Positions 1 through 7,694 of a DNA stretch of 28,413 nt are shown one piece after another. The translations under genes and the position numbers were made by a program. Origin of the DNA: REEB85 sp018971455 (GTDB taxonomy: Bacteria; Pseudomonadota; Alphaproteobacteria; Acetobacterales; Acetobacteraceae); contig JAGWNT010000048.1 of NCBI GenBank assembly GCA_028871195.1, positions 1-28,413 of the forward strand, given 5' to 3'. Numbering within the stretch: position 1 is the stretch's first letter; each line of letters begins with the position of its first letter. Below the pieces are notes generated by a model. The model saw nothing but the letters and a program-made list of their open reading frames with translations. It was not told where the DNA came from and searched no databases.

Positions 1-531
1 GGGGCGGATTGGTACACCGGGAATTGCCATAAATGGCTGTGCGCGCCGAAAGGGGCTGGATTCCTCTGGGCCGCGCCGGCGCGCCAGGCGGGGCTGCATC
101 CGCCGGTGATCTCGCACGGGCTGGACCGGGGGTTCCTGGCCGAGTTCGACTGGACCGGCACGCGCGACCCCAGCGCCTTCCTCGCCGTGCCGGCGGCGCT
201 GGATTTCTGGGAAGGCATGGGCGGGATGGCGCTGGCCACGCGCAACCGGGCGCTGGCGGCGGCGGCCGGGGCCGGGCTGGCCGCGCGCCTCGGGACGGAT
301 GTGGGCACGGAAGGAGCGGGGGCGGGCAGCATGGCGACGGTGCGCCTGCCGATCGCGCCCGACCAGGCAGAGGCGTTCGCCGCGCGGCTGCTCGCGGCCG
401 GAACGGACGCGCCGGCACACCGGATCGGCCACGGGGCCTGGCTGCGGCTTTCCGCCCAGGCCTATAATACGGATGCGGATTACGAGCGGTTGGGCGATAT
501 CGTGGTCCGGACGCTTGGGACGACCGCGTGA
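1..531 (+). CDS. Class V aminotransferase (isopenicillin N epimerase-like), C-terminal part
   Basis: The frame is open from the first base of the window, so the start and the N-terminal half lie outside it; 176 residues remain. The fragment opens with GADWYTGNCHKWLCAPKG. This is the PLP-lysine region of the class V aminotransferase fold in its isopenicillin-N-epimerase/cysteine-desulfurase-like branch, and Lys11 of the fragment is the expected Schiff-base lysine. The rest fits the small C-terminal domain, including a GSMATVRLPI strand and a closing segment with RLSAQAYNTDADYERL. Family members act on amino acids in the cytosol as epimerases, desulfurases or transaminases; the substrate here cannot be told. 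The gene converges on the cupin gene, with only 10 nt between the two stop codons and no visible terminator. Confidence 0.88.
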   Translation, partial: GADWYTGNCHKWLCAPKGAGFLWAAPARQAGLHPPVISHGLDRGFLAEFDWTGTRDPSAFLAVPAALDFWEGMGGMALATRNRALAAAAGAGLAARLGTDVGTEGAGAGSMATVRLPIAPDQAEAFAARLLAAGTDAPAHRIGHGAWLRLSAQAYNTDADYERLGDIVVRTLGTTA

Positions 532-541
532 AGCGGGACGA

Positions 542-892
542 TCATTCCACCGGCACGAAGATCGACCGCCGCATCTGCCCGCCCACCGACTGCGACAAAT
601 GACCCTTGCCGGTGATATCCTCCACCAGGATCACCTCGCCCGCGCCGATCACCCGGCTTTCGCCGTCGCTCGCGGTGATCCGCACGCCGCCATCGAGGTT
701 GATGATGTATTGCCGCCGCGGCGCCGGATGCCAATCCAGATCGTATTCCCCGCCGGTCTCGCGGAAGATGATGCCGGTGGCGGGCAGGCGGGCCGACAGC
801 TTGCTGGCGTTGCGGGTTTCGACCCATTCCACCTCGATATCGCGGAAATGGCTTGCGCCGGCGGCATCGACGTACAGGTTATGGATGCGCAT
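542..892 (-). CDS. Small cupin-domain protein
   Basis: The product has 116 residues and is a single-domain cupin by pattern. A first motif region contains DLDWHPAPRRQYIINLDGG, followed by RVIGAGEVILVEDITGKGH, which resembles the second cupin motif with its glycine turn and histidine. The metal ligands are less complete than in classic cupins. No enzymatic function can be assigned; related proteins are usually called cupin domain-containing. The start MRIHNLYVD was chosen because a GGAGAG ribosome binding site lies 7 nt upstream. The open frame continues further upstream through the tRNA gene, which is not coding. The gene lies 89 nt downstream of tRNA-Leu on the same strand. I see no T-rich terminator between them, so read-through from the tRNA promoter is plausible. 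Confidence 0.8.
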   Translation of the reverse strand: MRIHNLYVDAAGASHFRDIEVEWVETRNASKLSARLPATGIIFRETGGEYDLDWHPAPRRQYIINLDGGVRITASDGESRVIGAGEVILVEDITGKGHLSQSVGGQMRRSIFVPVE

Positions 893-981
893 GACCGTTC
901 TCTCCCCGAAGGTTCTCCGGGCAGCTTCGGGCGAGCGCGGCGGCGCCGTCAATGGCGCGCGGGCGCGCGGGGTCGGGATCA

Positions 982-1064
982 TGCGGTCGAGAAGACTCGA
1001 ACTTCCACGGGGTTTCCCCCACAAGCACCTCAAGCTTGCGCGTCTACCATTCCGCCACGACCGC
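982..1064 (-). tRNA. tRNA-Leu (anticodon GAG)
   Basis: Read on the minus strand, the sequence folds as a leucine tRNA with a long variable arm. The acceptor stem GCGGTCG pairs with CGACCGC. The anticodon arm is CAAGC-TTGAGGT-GCTTG, giving anticodon GAG at 1029-1031. The variable arm is built on GGGG/CCCC, and the T arm carries GTTCGAGTC. The discriminator base is A (982), as expected for leucine. The next bases on the minus strand are TGA, so CCA is not encoded and must be added after processing. The tRNA decodes CUC and CUU. A GC-rich inverted repeat at 956-969 lies downstream but has no T-tract. Confidence 0.96.
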
Positions 1065-1086
1065 ATCGTGGGCACGCCGGGCGCGG

Positions 1087-1115
1087 GATATAGCCGATGA
1101 CCCAGGCGGCATCAA
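1087..1115 (-). promoter_or_regulatory. Predicted sigma70 promoter for tRNA-Leu
   Basis: On the minus strand TTGATG (1110-1115) and TATATC (1087-1092) are separated by exactly 17 nt and point at the tRNA, whose 5' end is 23 nt downstream of the -10. The -35 box lies inside the first codons of the divergent lipB gene, so lipB coding sequence and tRNA promoter share bases. The call rests on hexamer similarity and spacing only. Confidence 0.55.
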
Positions 1116-1798
1116 TCGCCCCGCGTTCCGCAGCCGAGACGGCGCCCGAATGGGTGCGCGCGCCCGGCCTGACGCCCTATCCGGATGCGCTGGCGGCGAT
1201 GACGGCGCGCGTCGCGGGCATCGCCGCCGGGACGGAAGCGGAACAGGTCTGGCTGGTGGAGCACCCGCCGCTGTTCACCGCCGGCACCTCCGCCCGGGCC
1301 GAGGATCTGACCGATCCCGGCCGCTTCCCCGTCTTCGCCGCCGGCCGCGGCGGGCAATGGACCTATCACGGCCCCGGCCAGCGCACCGCCTATGTCATGC
1401 TCGACCTCACCCGCCCGCATGGCAGCGTCCGCGCGCGTGACGTGCGCTGCTACGTGCACGGGCTGGAGGAGTGGCTGATCCGCACGCTCGCCGCCTTCGC
1501 CGTGCGCGGCGAGCGGCGGGACGGGCGCATCGGCATCTGGGTGGTCGATCCGGCGAGCGGGGCGGAGGCGAAGATCGGCGCCATCGGCGTGCGGGTGACG
1601 CGCTGGGTGAGCTGGCATGGGGTGGCCCTGAACGTGGCGCCCGATCTCGATCATTTTGCCGGCATCGTGCCCTGCGGCATCCGCGCCCACGGCGTCACCA
1701 GCCTGCGCGCGCTCGGCGTCGCCGCCAGCATGGCCGAGGTCGACGCGGCCTTGCGGCAGGCATGGTCCGAGATCTTCGGGTCCCTGCCCGCCGGGTAG
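1097..1798 (+). CDS. lipB: Octanoyltransferase LipB
   Basis: The enzyme transfers octanoate from octanoyl-ACP to the lipoyl domains of 2-oxoacid dehydrogenases and GcvH, the first step of endogenous lipoate synthesis in the cytosol. The 233 residues carry the family motifs in order: LVEHPPLFTAG (53-63), RGGQWTYHGPGQ (84-95), AKIGAIGVRV (158-167) with the catalytic lysine at 159, SWHGVALNV (172-180) and IVPCGI (190-195) with the catalytic cysteine at 193. The N-terminus is about 20 residues longer than in E. coli LipB, and the ribosome binding site in front of the ATG is weak, so a start slightly downstream is possible. The gene diverges from tRNA-Leu and ends 4 nt before the stop codon of the convergent acylphosphatase gene. 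Confidence 0.96.
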   Translation: MTQAASIAPRSAAETAPEWVRAPGLTPYPDALAAMTARVAGIAAGTEAEQVWLVEHPPLFTAGTSARAEDLTDPGRFPVFAAGRGGQWTYHGPGQRTAYVMLDLTRPHGSVRARDVRCYVHGLEEWLIRTLAAFAVRGERRDGRIGIWVVDPASGAEAKIGAIGVRVTRWVSWHGVALNVAPDLDHFAGIVPCGIRAHGVTSLRALGVAASMAEVDAALRQAWSEIFGSLPAG

Positions 1799-1802
1799 CG
1801 GG

Positions 1803-2078
1803 CTACGCCGAGGGCAGGAGATGGAATCCCTGCTCGGCCGGCGGTTCGGCGATGGCCTCGGTGATCTCGCTGACCACGGCGCGGCGCGGGCCGCGCCGGC
1901 ACGCGCGCAGCAATTCCTCCACGGCCGCCTCGTCGCCGGCGATCACCGCCTCGACGCTGCCATCGGCGCGGTTGCGCACCCAGCCCGATATGCCCAGCGC
2001 GCGCGCGCGGGTGATCATCCAGTCGCGATAGCCCACCCCCTGCACCTCGCCGGTGATGCGCAGGTGCCGCGCGCTCAC
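1803..2078 (-). CDS. acyP: Acylphosphatase
   Basis: Acylphosphatases hydrolyse carboxyl-phosphate bonds in small acyl phosphates. The 91-residue product has the full small alpha/beta fold. It shows EVQGVGYRDW (11-20) with the catalytic Arg18 and GWVRNRADGSVE (32-43) with the catalytic Asn36. The spacing of 18 residues between them is that of the family. The start is a GTG that overlaps the TGA stop of the ATP12-family gene as GTGA (2075-2078), so translation is probably coupled. It is the last gene of the AsmA-ATP12-acyP unit. No T-rich terminator is visible before the convergent lipB. Confidence 0.94.
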   Translation of the reverse strand: MSARHLRITGEVQGVGYRDWMITRARALGISGWVRNRADGSVEAVIAGDEAAVEELLRACRRGPRRAVVSEITEAIAEPPAEQGFHLLPSA

Positions 2079-2815
2079 GCCCCCGCCTCCCGCCCACCAT
2101 TCTCCCGCGCCTGCACCAGGCGCAGGAAGCGCTCGGCGACGGCAAGGTCGCGCGCGATGTCGGCCTGGCGCGCGGCGGCCTCCTCGTCGATGCCCCAGAA
2201 CTCCTGCTGAAAAATCTCGTCGAGGCTGGCCAGCGCATGCGCGCCCGGCGCGTCGAGGCGGCCGGCCACCAGGGCGAGGGCCAGCACCAGGCTGCCCAGC
2301 GCCGGCACCACCACGCCCAGCGAGGCAAGCTCGTGCGCGCCGTGCCGCGCCACCGCGCCGGCCAGGGCGGCGAGCGCCTCCGGCGGTTGCGCGACATGCA
2401 CGATGCCCTGCGCCACGACCAGCCGGGCGCCCAGCGTCGTCGCCGCCCAGTCCAGCCAGGGCTGCCAGCTTGCCGCCTGGCGCCGAACCAGCGCCTCCGG
2501 CTCGCCGGCGCGGTAGCACAGAAGATCGCTCTCGCCGTAGCGCGCGAGTTCCAGGATGACCGGCTCGGGATCGGGCGCGATGCGCTCCTGCGCGGTGCCG
2601 GCGAGCCGGGTCAGCGGCAGGGCGGCAAACGAGGTCTCGCCGCCCTTGGCCCCGCCGCCGGCCGCCTGCCACTCGGCGGCCACCGCCTCGGCCAACGCTC
2701 GCCCCGGCAGCTCGAGCCGCGCCCCGCTGGGCAGGCGCATCGGCTTGCCGTCCAGCTCCACCTGCCAGCCGCCCTCGGCGGGCGCGATGGTCGCTTGGTC
2801 CCAGAAGCGCTTCAC
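2075..2815 (-). CDS. ATP12-family F1-ATPase assembly chaperone
   Basis: The 246-residue product belongs to the ATP12 chaperone family. In mitochondria this family holds the F1 alpha subunit during ATP synthase assembly, and alphaproteobacteria carry the bacterial relatives. Visible hallmarks are the N-terminal VKRFWDQATI with a following VELDGKPMRLP (19-29), the central RYGESDLLCYRA (92-103), RLVVAQGIVH (131-140), and the C-terminal EFWGIDEEAAARQADIARDL (205-224). The start was set at a GTG (2815) because it overlaps the upstream TGA as GTGA and because family homology begins at KRFWDQA. An upstream in-frame start would add 15 residues that lie inside the neighbouring gene. The bacterial role in ATP synthase assembly is inferred from the family. 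Confidence 0.93.
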   Translation of the reverse strand: MKRFWDQATIAPAEGGWQVELDGKPMRLPSGARLELPGRALAEAVAAEWQAAGGGAKGGETSFAALPLTRLAGTAQERIAPDPEPVILELARYGESDLLCYRAGEPEALVRRQAASWQPWLDWAATTLGARLVVAQGIVHVAQPPEALAALAGAVARHGAHELASLGVVVPALGSLVLALALVAGRLDAPGAHALASLDEIFQQEFWGIDEEAAARQADIARDLAVAERFLRLVQARENGGREAGA

Positions 2816-5334
2816 GGCCGCGCCTCGAGGGCGCGCACCGCGGCAAGCGGTGCGGCGCATGGGTCGCCACGCTGCGCGGCGACGTTGGATTCGAGCGATT
2901 TCAGCGACGGCGCCTTGCCCGCGAGCAGACCGCCGAGCACGCCGGTGATCTCCTTGCGCGCCGCCGGCCCGCCAAGCCCGGGGCCGCCCAGCGCCGTTCG
3001 CGGATTGCGAAAACCGCCATCGACGCGCACCGGCACCGGCACGTCAATGCCGCCGGCGCGCAGCGACGGCGCGAGCCGAAGGGCGAGCGTCTCGTCGCGC
3101 AGATCAAGCCCGCCGCCGATCGTCGTCAGCAGCCGCGCGCTGTCCAGCATGCCGCTGTCGATCGTCATCTCGCCGCCCCGCGCCGTGCCGGTCACGGCGG
3201 CACAGCGCAGAGCGGTGCGGCCGTTGCCGCCGATGCCGGCGATGTTGGCGAGCCGCATGACGCTGCCCAGCGCGGCATCGAGCACGGCATTGTCTACGTC
3301 GCCCCCACTCAGCGCCGCGCCCAGCCGCCCGTTCAGGCTCGCCGCCATAGCATGCAGCGAGCCCCCGGCGGCGTGCAGATCGGCGGCCATTTCCAGCCTT
3401 CCGGTCGCCGCGTTGGGGTGCCCGAAGGCGGCGAGCAGCGGCTTGATGTCGATCTGCGGCGCATGCAGCTGCAACGCCACCGGCGGCACTTTATGGCCGG
3501 CATCCAGATCGAGTTTGAGGTCGAGCCGCCCGCCCGGCACGTCGGCGGCGAAGGGCGCCAGCACGAGATGGCCGTCGCGCAGCACCAGATGGCCGGCCAG
3601 GTTGCGATACGAGGTCGCCCCCGCCTTCAGGTCGATGACGCCAGCCTGCACATCGGCATCGATCAGCCGCAACGCCGCCAGCGGCAGCGGCGTATCGGGA
3701 ATCACCGTGCGGCTGGCCGGCCGCACCGGCGGCGGGCGGGTCACATCGGGCGTTCCGCCGGCCTGACTCTCGCCCCCGTTGCCGCCCGGCGGCGGCGCCA
3801 GCACGGCCATCAGCGCGTCGAGATCGATCCGGTTGGAATGCAGCGCCGCGGTCACCAGCGGGCGCGGGCCCGGGCGCAGAGCCGCATCGCCCGCCAGATC
3901 GCCCTGCGGCACGCTCAGCACGATGCCCTTGAGGGCCACGCCGCCGGCCTTGGGATCGGGCGGGTCCACCACCCGGGCGCTGAAGGCGAAGCTGTGCAGC
4001 GCCGGCAGCGCCACCCCGGCGAGCGGCGACAGCGCGGCGAGATCGGGCAGCCGCGCCCCCACGGCGATGTCCATGCCGGTCAGTGTCGCCGGGTGCTGGA
4101 TGGCGCCGCGCACGGCCAGGGTTCCGCCCGCGATCTCACCGGTGATGTCGATGCCGAAGGCGCCGGTGGCCGTGGTGCCGCCGGCATTCGGCAGGAACAG
4201 CGCGGGCGCGCCGATGGTGGCGTTCAGCCGCAGCTTGGTGCCGGTATAGGCCCCCTCGGCGGTGATCACCACCGGCTCGGCCAGTCCCGGCATGTCGATG
4301 CGCGCGCCGTCCAGCGTGAAGCCGGGCGAGATGGCGTCGAGATTGGTCAGCCCCGCCTGCAGGGTGACATTCGACACATCCGGAATGACGCCGCCCCGAT
4401 CGAGCACGCGCGCGGTGAAGGTCAGGGCGTGGAGTGGCGGCAGCGCGACCGGCGAGAGCCAGCCCAGCGCGCCGAGATCGGGCACCGCGCCGTCGAGGCG
4501 CAGCGAATAGCCGCGCCCGGCCAGCGGCTCGGTGATCGATCCGACGACGGTGAGCTTGGCGCCCGACAGGTCGAATGTGGCGAAGAGCGGCCAGGGCGCC
4601 CGCGCCCGCGGGTCGAGCAGGCGGGCGAGCGAGCCGGTCTGCGCGGCCAGTACCACATCGTGCGGGCCGAGCCGGAAATCGGCGCCGATCGCCATCGGCG
4701 CTTCCGCGGTCTCGGCAGTGAGCGACACGCGCCGCACATCCACCGCGACCGTGCGGCCGGTCTGCCCGTCATGCCAGATGATGTGGCCGTCGCGCACATG
4801 CAGCGTGTGCAGCGTCAGGCGCAGCGCCGATTCGGCGGGCGCCGCCGGCGGCCGCGCGGGCGCGCCGGCCGATGAGGCCGCCGGCTGTCGCGAAGCGGGC
4901 GCGCCGAACTGCCAGTTGCCCCGGCCCGCCGCGTCCGTTTCGAGCAGGATTTCGGGATGCAGCAGCACGATCTGGGCGATCTCAATGCGCCCGGCGAGCA
5001 GCGGCAGCAGGGAGAGCTGCACCACCGCCTGGTCGAGCCGCACCATGTCGGGCCGCGAGCCGTTCGGCGCATTGGCCAGCCGCACATCATCGGCCACCAG
5101 CGTCGGCGAAAGGGCGAAGGAAATGGCCAGCTTGCCGCCGATGGTCAGCCGGCGGCCGATCGCCTGCTGCACCGCCGCCTCGATGCGCGGCTTGTAGGCG
5201 TTGGGATCGATGGTGGCCATCGCCACCAGAAGCACCAGCACCGGCAGCAGCACCACGGCGAGCGCGATGCCGCCGAACCAGTAGAGCCTGCGGCGATCGA
5301 CGGGGCGGCGGCGACGGCGGGGAATGGGTGGCAT
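2812..5334 (-). CDS. AsmA-family inner-membrane/periplasmic protein
   Basis: The product has 840 residues. A basic cytosolic tail (RRRRRPVDRRR) is followed by one membrane segment (about residues 17-40). Next comes the AsmA signature MATIDPNAYKPRIEAAVQQ and then a long beta-rich periplasmic part made of repeated strands. A Gly/Pro-rich linker near the middle precedes a C-terminal AsmA_2-like domain, with MAASLNGRLGAALSGGDVDN and later LRLAPSLRAGG and VPVPVRVDGG. AsmA proteins belong to the repeating beta-groove superfamily linked to phospholipid movement between membranes; the specific cargo here is unknown. The start at 5334 is preferred over an ATG at 5382, which lies inside a palindromic intergenic element. 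No strong ribosome binding site supports either. The stop overlaps the next gene's GTG start. Confidence 0.88.
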   Translation of the reverse strand: MPPIPRRRRRPVDRRRLYWFGGIALAVVLLPVLVLLVAMATIDPNAYKPRIEAAVQQAIGRRLTIGGKLAISFALSPTLVADDVRLANAPNGSRPDMVRLDQAVVQLSLLPLLAGRIEIAQIVLLHPEILLETDAAGRGNWQFGAPASRQPAASSAGAPARPPAAPAESALRLTLHTLHVRDGHIIWHDGQTGRTVAVDVRRVSLTAETAEAPMAIGADFRLGPHDVVLAAQTGSLARLLDPRARAPWPLFATFDLSGAKLTVVGSITEPLAGRGYSLRLDGAVPDLGALGWLSPVALPPLHALTFTARVLDRGGVIPDVSNVTLQAGLTNLDAISPGFTLDGARIDMPGLAEPVVITAEGAYTGTKLRLNATIGAPALFLPNAGGTTATGAFGIDITGEIAGGTLAVRGAIQHPATLTGMDIAVGARLPDLAALSPLAGVALPALHSFAFSARVVDPPDPKAGGVALKGIVLSVPQGDLAGDAALRPGPRPLVTAALHSNRIDLDALMAVLAPPPGGNGGESQAGGTPDVTRPPPVRPASRTVIPDTPLPLAALRLIDADVQAGVIDLKAGATSYRNLAGHLVLRDGHLVLAPFAADVPGGRLDLKLDLDAGHKVPPVALQLHAPQIDIKPLLAAFGHPNAATGRLEMAADLHAAGGSLHAMAASLNGRLGAALSGGDVDNAVLDAALGSVMRLANIAGIGGNGRTALRCAAVTGTARGGEMTIDSGMLDSARLLTTIGGGLDLRDETLALRLAPSLRAGGIDVPVPVRVDGGFRNPRTALGGPGLGGPAARKEITGVLGGLLAGKAPSLKSLESNVAAQRGDPCAAPLAAVRALEARP

Positions 5335-5368
5335 GGGGACGTCCGGATGACGCACCTGTTTAGAGCAA

Positions 5369-5396
5369 TTCCACGCCGGCATGGAACCGGCCGGCG
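5369..5396. repeat. Palindromic intergenic element upstream of the AsmA gene
   Basis: TTCCACGCCGGCATGGAA (5369-5386) is a near-perfect palindrome. It overlaps a second inverted repeat, CGCCGGC (5374-5380) with GCCGGCG (5390-5396). It is preceded on the plus strand by GTTTAGAGCAA. The composite looks like the short AGAGCA-headed palindromes scattered between genes in many alphaproteobacterial genomes. Only one copy is visible in this window, so repeat status is an inference. It lies between the rluC stop and the AsmA start and has no T-tract. Confidence 0.45.
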
Positions 5397-5409
5397 CATC
5401 GGCGGCGGC

Positions 5410-6396
5410 TCAGTGGCGCGACGGCTTGGCGGTGGCGGGCGCGGTGAAGCCGAGGGCGCGAAAGCTCTCGCGCATATGCGGCGGCAGCGGCGCCTCGACG
5501 CGCAGGCGGAAGCCGGCCGGATGGGGGAATTCCAGCCGCCGGGCATGCAGGTGCAGCTGCTCGGGAAAACCATCCACGATGGCGGTATTGCGGCCCTCAT
5601 GTTCGCGGCCATAGGCGACATCGCCCAGGATCGGCGCGCCGATCGCGGCGCAATGCACCCGCAGCTGATGCGTGCGCCCGGTCAGCGGGCGCAGTTCGAG
5701 CCAGGCGAGCTTGCGCGCGGCGTGATCCAGCGTGCTGAAATCGGTGATCGAGTGGGCCACATCGGTGTCGTAGGGGCCGGCAACCGCGGCACGCTCGCCG
5801 CGGAACCCATCGACGCGCACGAGGTTCAGCTCGATGCGCCCCTGTGGCGGCACCGGGCGGCCGACGACGATCGCCCAGTAGGTCTTCGCCACCGCCCGGC
5901 CCCGGAACGCGGCGGCGAGCTTGGCCGCGACCCCCGGCGTGCGCGCCACCACCAGCACGCCCGAGGTGTCGCGATCGAGCCGGTGCACCAGGCGCGGCCG
6001 GTCGGGCGCGCCGAAGCGCAGCCCGTCGAGCAATCCGTCGAGATGGCGGGTGATGCCGGGTCCGCCCTGACTCGGCAGGCCAGGCGGCTTGTTCAGCACG
6101 ATGACCTGCTCGTCGCGGTAGAGCACCATGCGCTCGAGCTCCTTCTGCTCGCGCGCCTCGAGCACCGGAACCGGCCTGGGGCCCTTCGGTGCGGGCGGCA
6201 TCGGCGGAATGCGGACCGACTGCCCGGCCTCCAGCCGCGTCGCCGCCTCGGCCCGCTTGCCGTCCACCCGCACCTGCCCGGTGCGGCAGAATTTCTGGAT
6301 CGCCGCCTGGGTCAGGCCGGGGAAATGGCGGCGCAGCCAACGGTCGAGCCGGATTTCGGCCTCGTCGGCGCTGACCTCCCTGGTGGTGACGCTCAT
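5410..6396 (-). CDS. rluC: RluA/RluC-family 23S rRNA pseudouridine synthase
   Basis: The 328-residue enzyme isomerises uridine to pseudouridine in 23S rRNA. An N-terminal S4 RNA-binding domain (about 14-62) precedes the catalytic domain. This has LNKPPGLPSQGG (101-112) and HRLDRDTSGVLVVA (138-151), with the catalytic aspartate at 141. Later come KTYWAIVVG, LRPLTGRTHQLRVH and HLHARRLEF. The organisation matches RluC more than RluA, which lacks an S4 domain; RluD-like specificity is less likely but not excluded. The start MSVTTREV is supported by AGGAG 8 nt upstream. The gene begins 17 nt after the rarA stop, so the two are probably co-transcribed. Confidence 0.92.
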   Translation of the reverse strand: MSVTTREVSADEAEIRLDRWLRRHFPGLTQAAIQKFCRTGQVRVDGKRAEAATRLEAGQSVRIPPMPPAPKGPRPVPVLEAREQKELERMVLYRDEQVIVLNKPPGLPSQGGPGITRHLDGLLDGLRFGAPDRPRLVHRLDRDTSGVLVVARTPGVAAKLAAAFRGRAVAKTYWAIVVGRPVPPQGRIELNLVRVDGFRGERAAVAGPYDTDVAHSITDFSTLDHAARKLAWLELRPLTGRTHQLRVHCAAIGAPILGDVAYGREHEGRNTAIVDGFPEQLHLHARRLEFPHPAGFRLRVEAPLPPHMRESFRALGFTAPATAKPSRH

Positions 6397-6413
6397 CAAG
6401 GACGCTCCTGGCA

Positions 6414-7688
6414 TCAACGGCGCTCCTGGCGCAGCCGGGCCCAATAGGCCAGGCGCTTGGCGATCTCGCGCTCGAAGCCGCGCGGGCGGGGATGGTAGAA
6501 TTCCTGCCGGGCGAGGCCGTCGGGGAAATAATCCTGGCCGGAGAAACCGTCCTCGGCATCGTGGTCATAGGCGTAGCCGCCGCCGTAGCCGAGCTCCTTC
6601 ATCAGCCTGGTCGGCGCGTTGAGGATATGCGCCGGCGGCATCAGGCTGCCGGTGGCGGCGGCCGCGCGGCGAGCCTGGCCGAGGGCGGAATAGAGCGCGT
6701 TCGATTTCGGCGCGGTCCCGAGATAGACCACCGCCTGGGCGATGGCCAGCTCGCCCTCCGGGCTGCCGAGCCGCTCATAGGCCTCCCACGCGGCCAGCGC
6801 CTGGGGCAGGGCCTGCGGATCGGCCATCCCGACATCCTCGCTGGCGAAGCGCACGAGGCGACGGGCAATGAAGCGCGGATCCTCACCGCCGGCCAGCATG
6901 CGCGAATACCAGTACAGCGCCGCATCGGCATCCGAGCCGCGCAGCGCCTTATGGAGGGCGGAAATGAGGTTGTAGTGCTCCTCGCGGTCCTTGTCGTAGA
7001 GCGCCGCCCGCCGGGCGAGCAGATCGGACAGGGCGGCGGTGTCGAGCGGCCGGGTGTCGGGCGGCAGGGCGGCGAGCTGCTCGGCCATGTTGAGCAGGTA
7101 GCGCCCGTCGCCATCGGCCATGGCGCGCAGGCTGGCGCGCGCCTCGGCGTCGAGCGGCAATGGATGATCCGCCTCGGCGCGGGCGAGCAGGGTATCCAGC
7201 GCCGCATCATCCAGCCGGCGCAGCACCAGCACCTGGCAGCGCGAGAGCAGCGCGCCGTTCAGCGCGAAGGACGGGTTCTCCGTGGTGGCGCCCACCAGCG
7301 TGATCGTGCCGTCCTCGACGACCGGCAGAAAACCGTCCTGCTGGGCGCGGTTGAAGCGGTGGACCTCATCGACGAAGAGCAGGCTCCCCTGGCCTTCGGC
7401 GCGGCGGCGGCGAGCCTCATCGAAGACGCGCTTGAGATCGGCGACGCCGGAGAACACCGCCGAGAGCTGCACGAAATGCAGGCCGGCGCGCTCGGCGAGC
7501 AGGCGCGCGATCGTGGTCTTGCCGACGCCGGGCGGGCCCCAGAGGATGAGGGAAGCGAGCGAGCCGCGCGCCAGCATGCGCGTCAGCGTGCCCGTGGGCC
7601 CGACCAGGTGGTCCTGGCCCACCACCTCGTCCAGTGCGCGCGGCCGTAGACGGTCGGCCAGCGGGGCGGGGGCGGCAGGGTTGGCCAT
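6414..7688 (-). CDS. rarA: Replication-associated recombination protein RarA (MgsA), AAA+ ATPase
   Basis: RarA is a clamp-loader-like AAA+ ATPase that acts at stalled replication forks. The 424 residues show Walker A GPPGVGKT (51-58), Walker B LLFVDEVH (103-110), sensor 1 GATTENPSF (133-141), and a conserved LLSRCQVL with a likely arginine finger at 150. The C-terminal tetramerisation domain includes RDEEHYNLISALHK-like sequence, SDADAALYWYSRML, and PKSNALYSALGQA. The start MANPAAPAPLADRLRP was chosen because family homology begins at PLADRLRP. A start 13 codons upstream would force translation through the terminator hairpin at 7705-7724. No clear ribosome binding site is visible. The position just behind the rplQ terminator suggests expression by read-through or from an internal promoter. 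Confidence 0.95.
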   Translation of the reverse strand: MANPAAPAPLADRLRPRALDEVVGQDHLVGPTGTLTRMLARGSLASLILWGPPGVGKTTIARLLAERAGLHFVQLSAVFSGVADLKRVFDEARRRRAEGQGSLLFVDEVHRFNRAQQDGFLPVVEDGTITLVGATTENPSFALNGALLSRCQVLVLRRLDDAALDTLLARAEADHPLPLDAEARASLRAMADGDGRYLLNMAEQLAALPPDTRPLDTAALSDLLARRAALYDKDREEHYNLISALHKALRGSDADAALYWYSRMLAGGEDPRFIARRLVRFASEDVGMADPQALPQALAAWEAYERLGSPEGELAIAQAVVYLGTAPKSNALYSALGQARRAAAATGSLMPPAHILNAPTRLMKELGYGGGYAYDHDAEDGFSGQDYFPDGLARQEFYHPRPRGFEREIAKRLAYWARLRQERR

Positions 7689-7694
7689 GGGATC

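Noticed and set aside
956..969. GC-only inverted repeat between tRNA-Leu and the cupin gene as a terminator
   Set aside because: Its effective loop is very small and no T-tract follows on the minus strand; in such GC-rich DNA short CG alternations arise by chance.
893..1075. N-terminal extension of the cupin protein to 177 residues
   Set aside because: The extension is translated through the tRNA-Leu gene and is Arg-rich; the GGAGAG site before the ATG at 892 supports the short form.
3352..4875. Long plus-strand open frame opposite the AsmA gene
   Set aside because: It is an Arg/Gly/His-rich shadow of the high-GC AsmA coding strand, with no recognisable domain; the minus-strand frame has a clear membrane anchor and family motifs.
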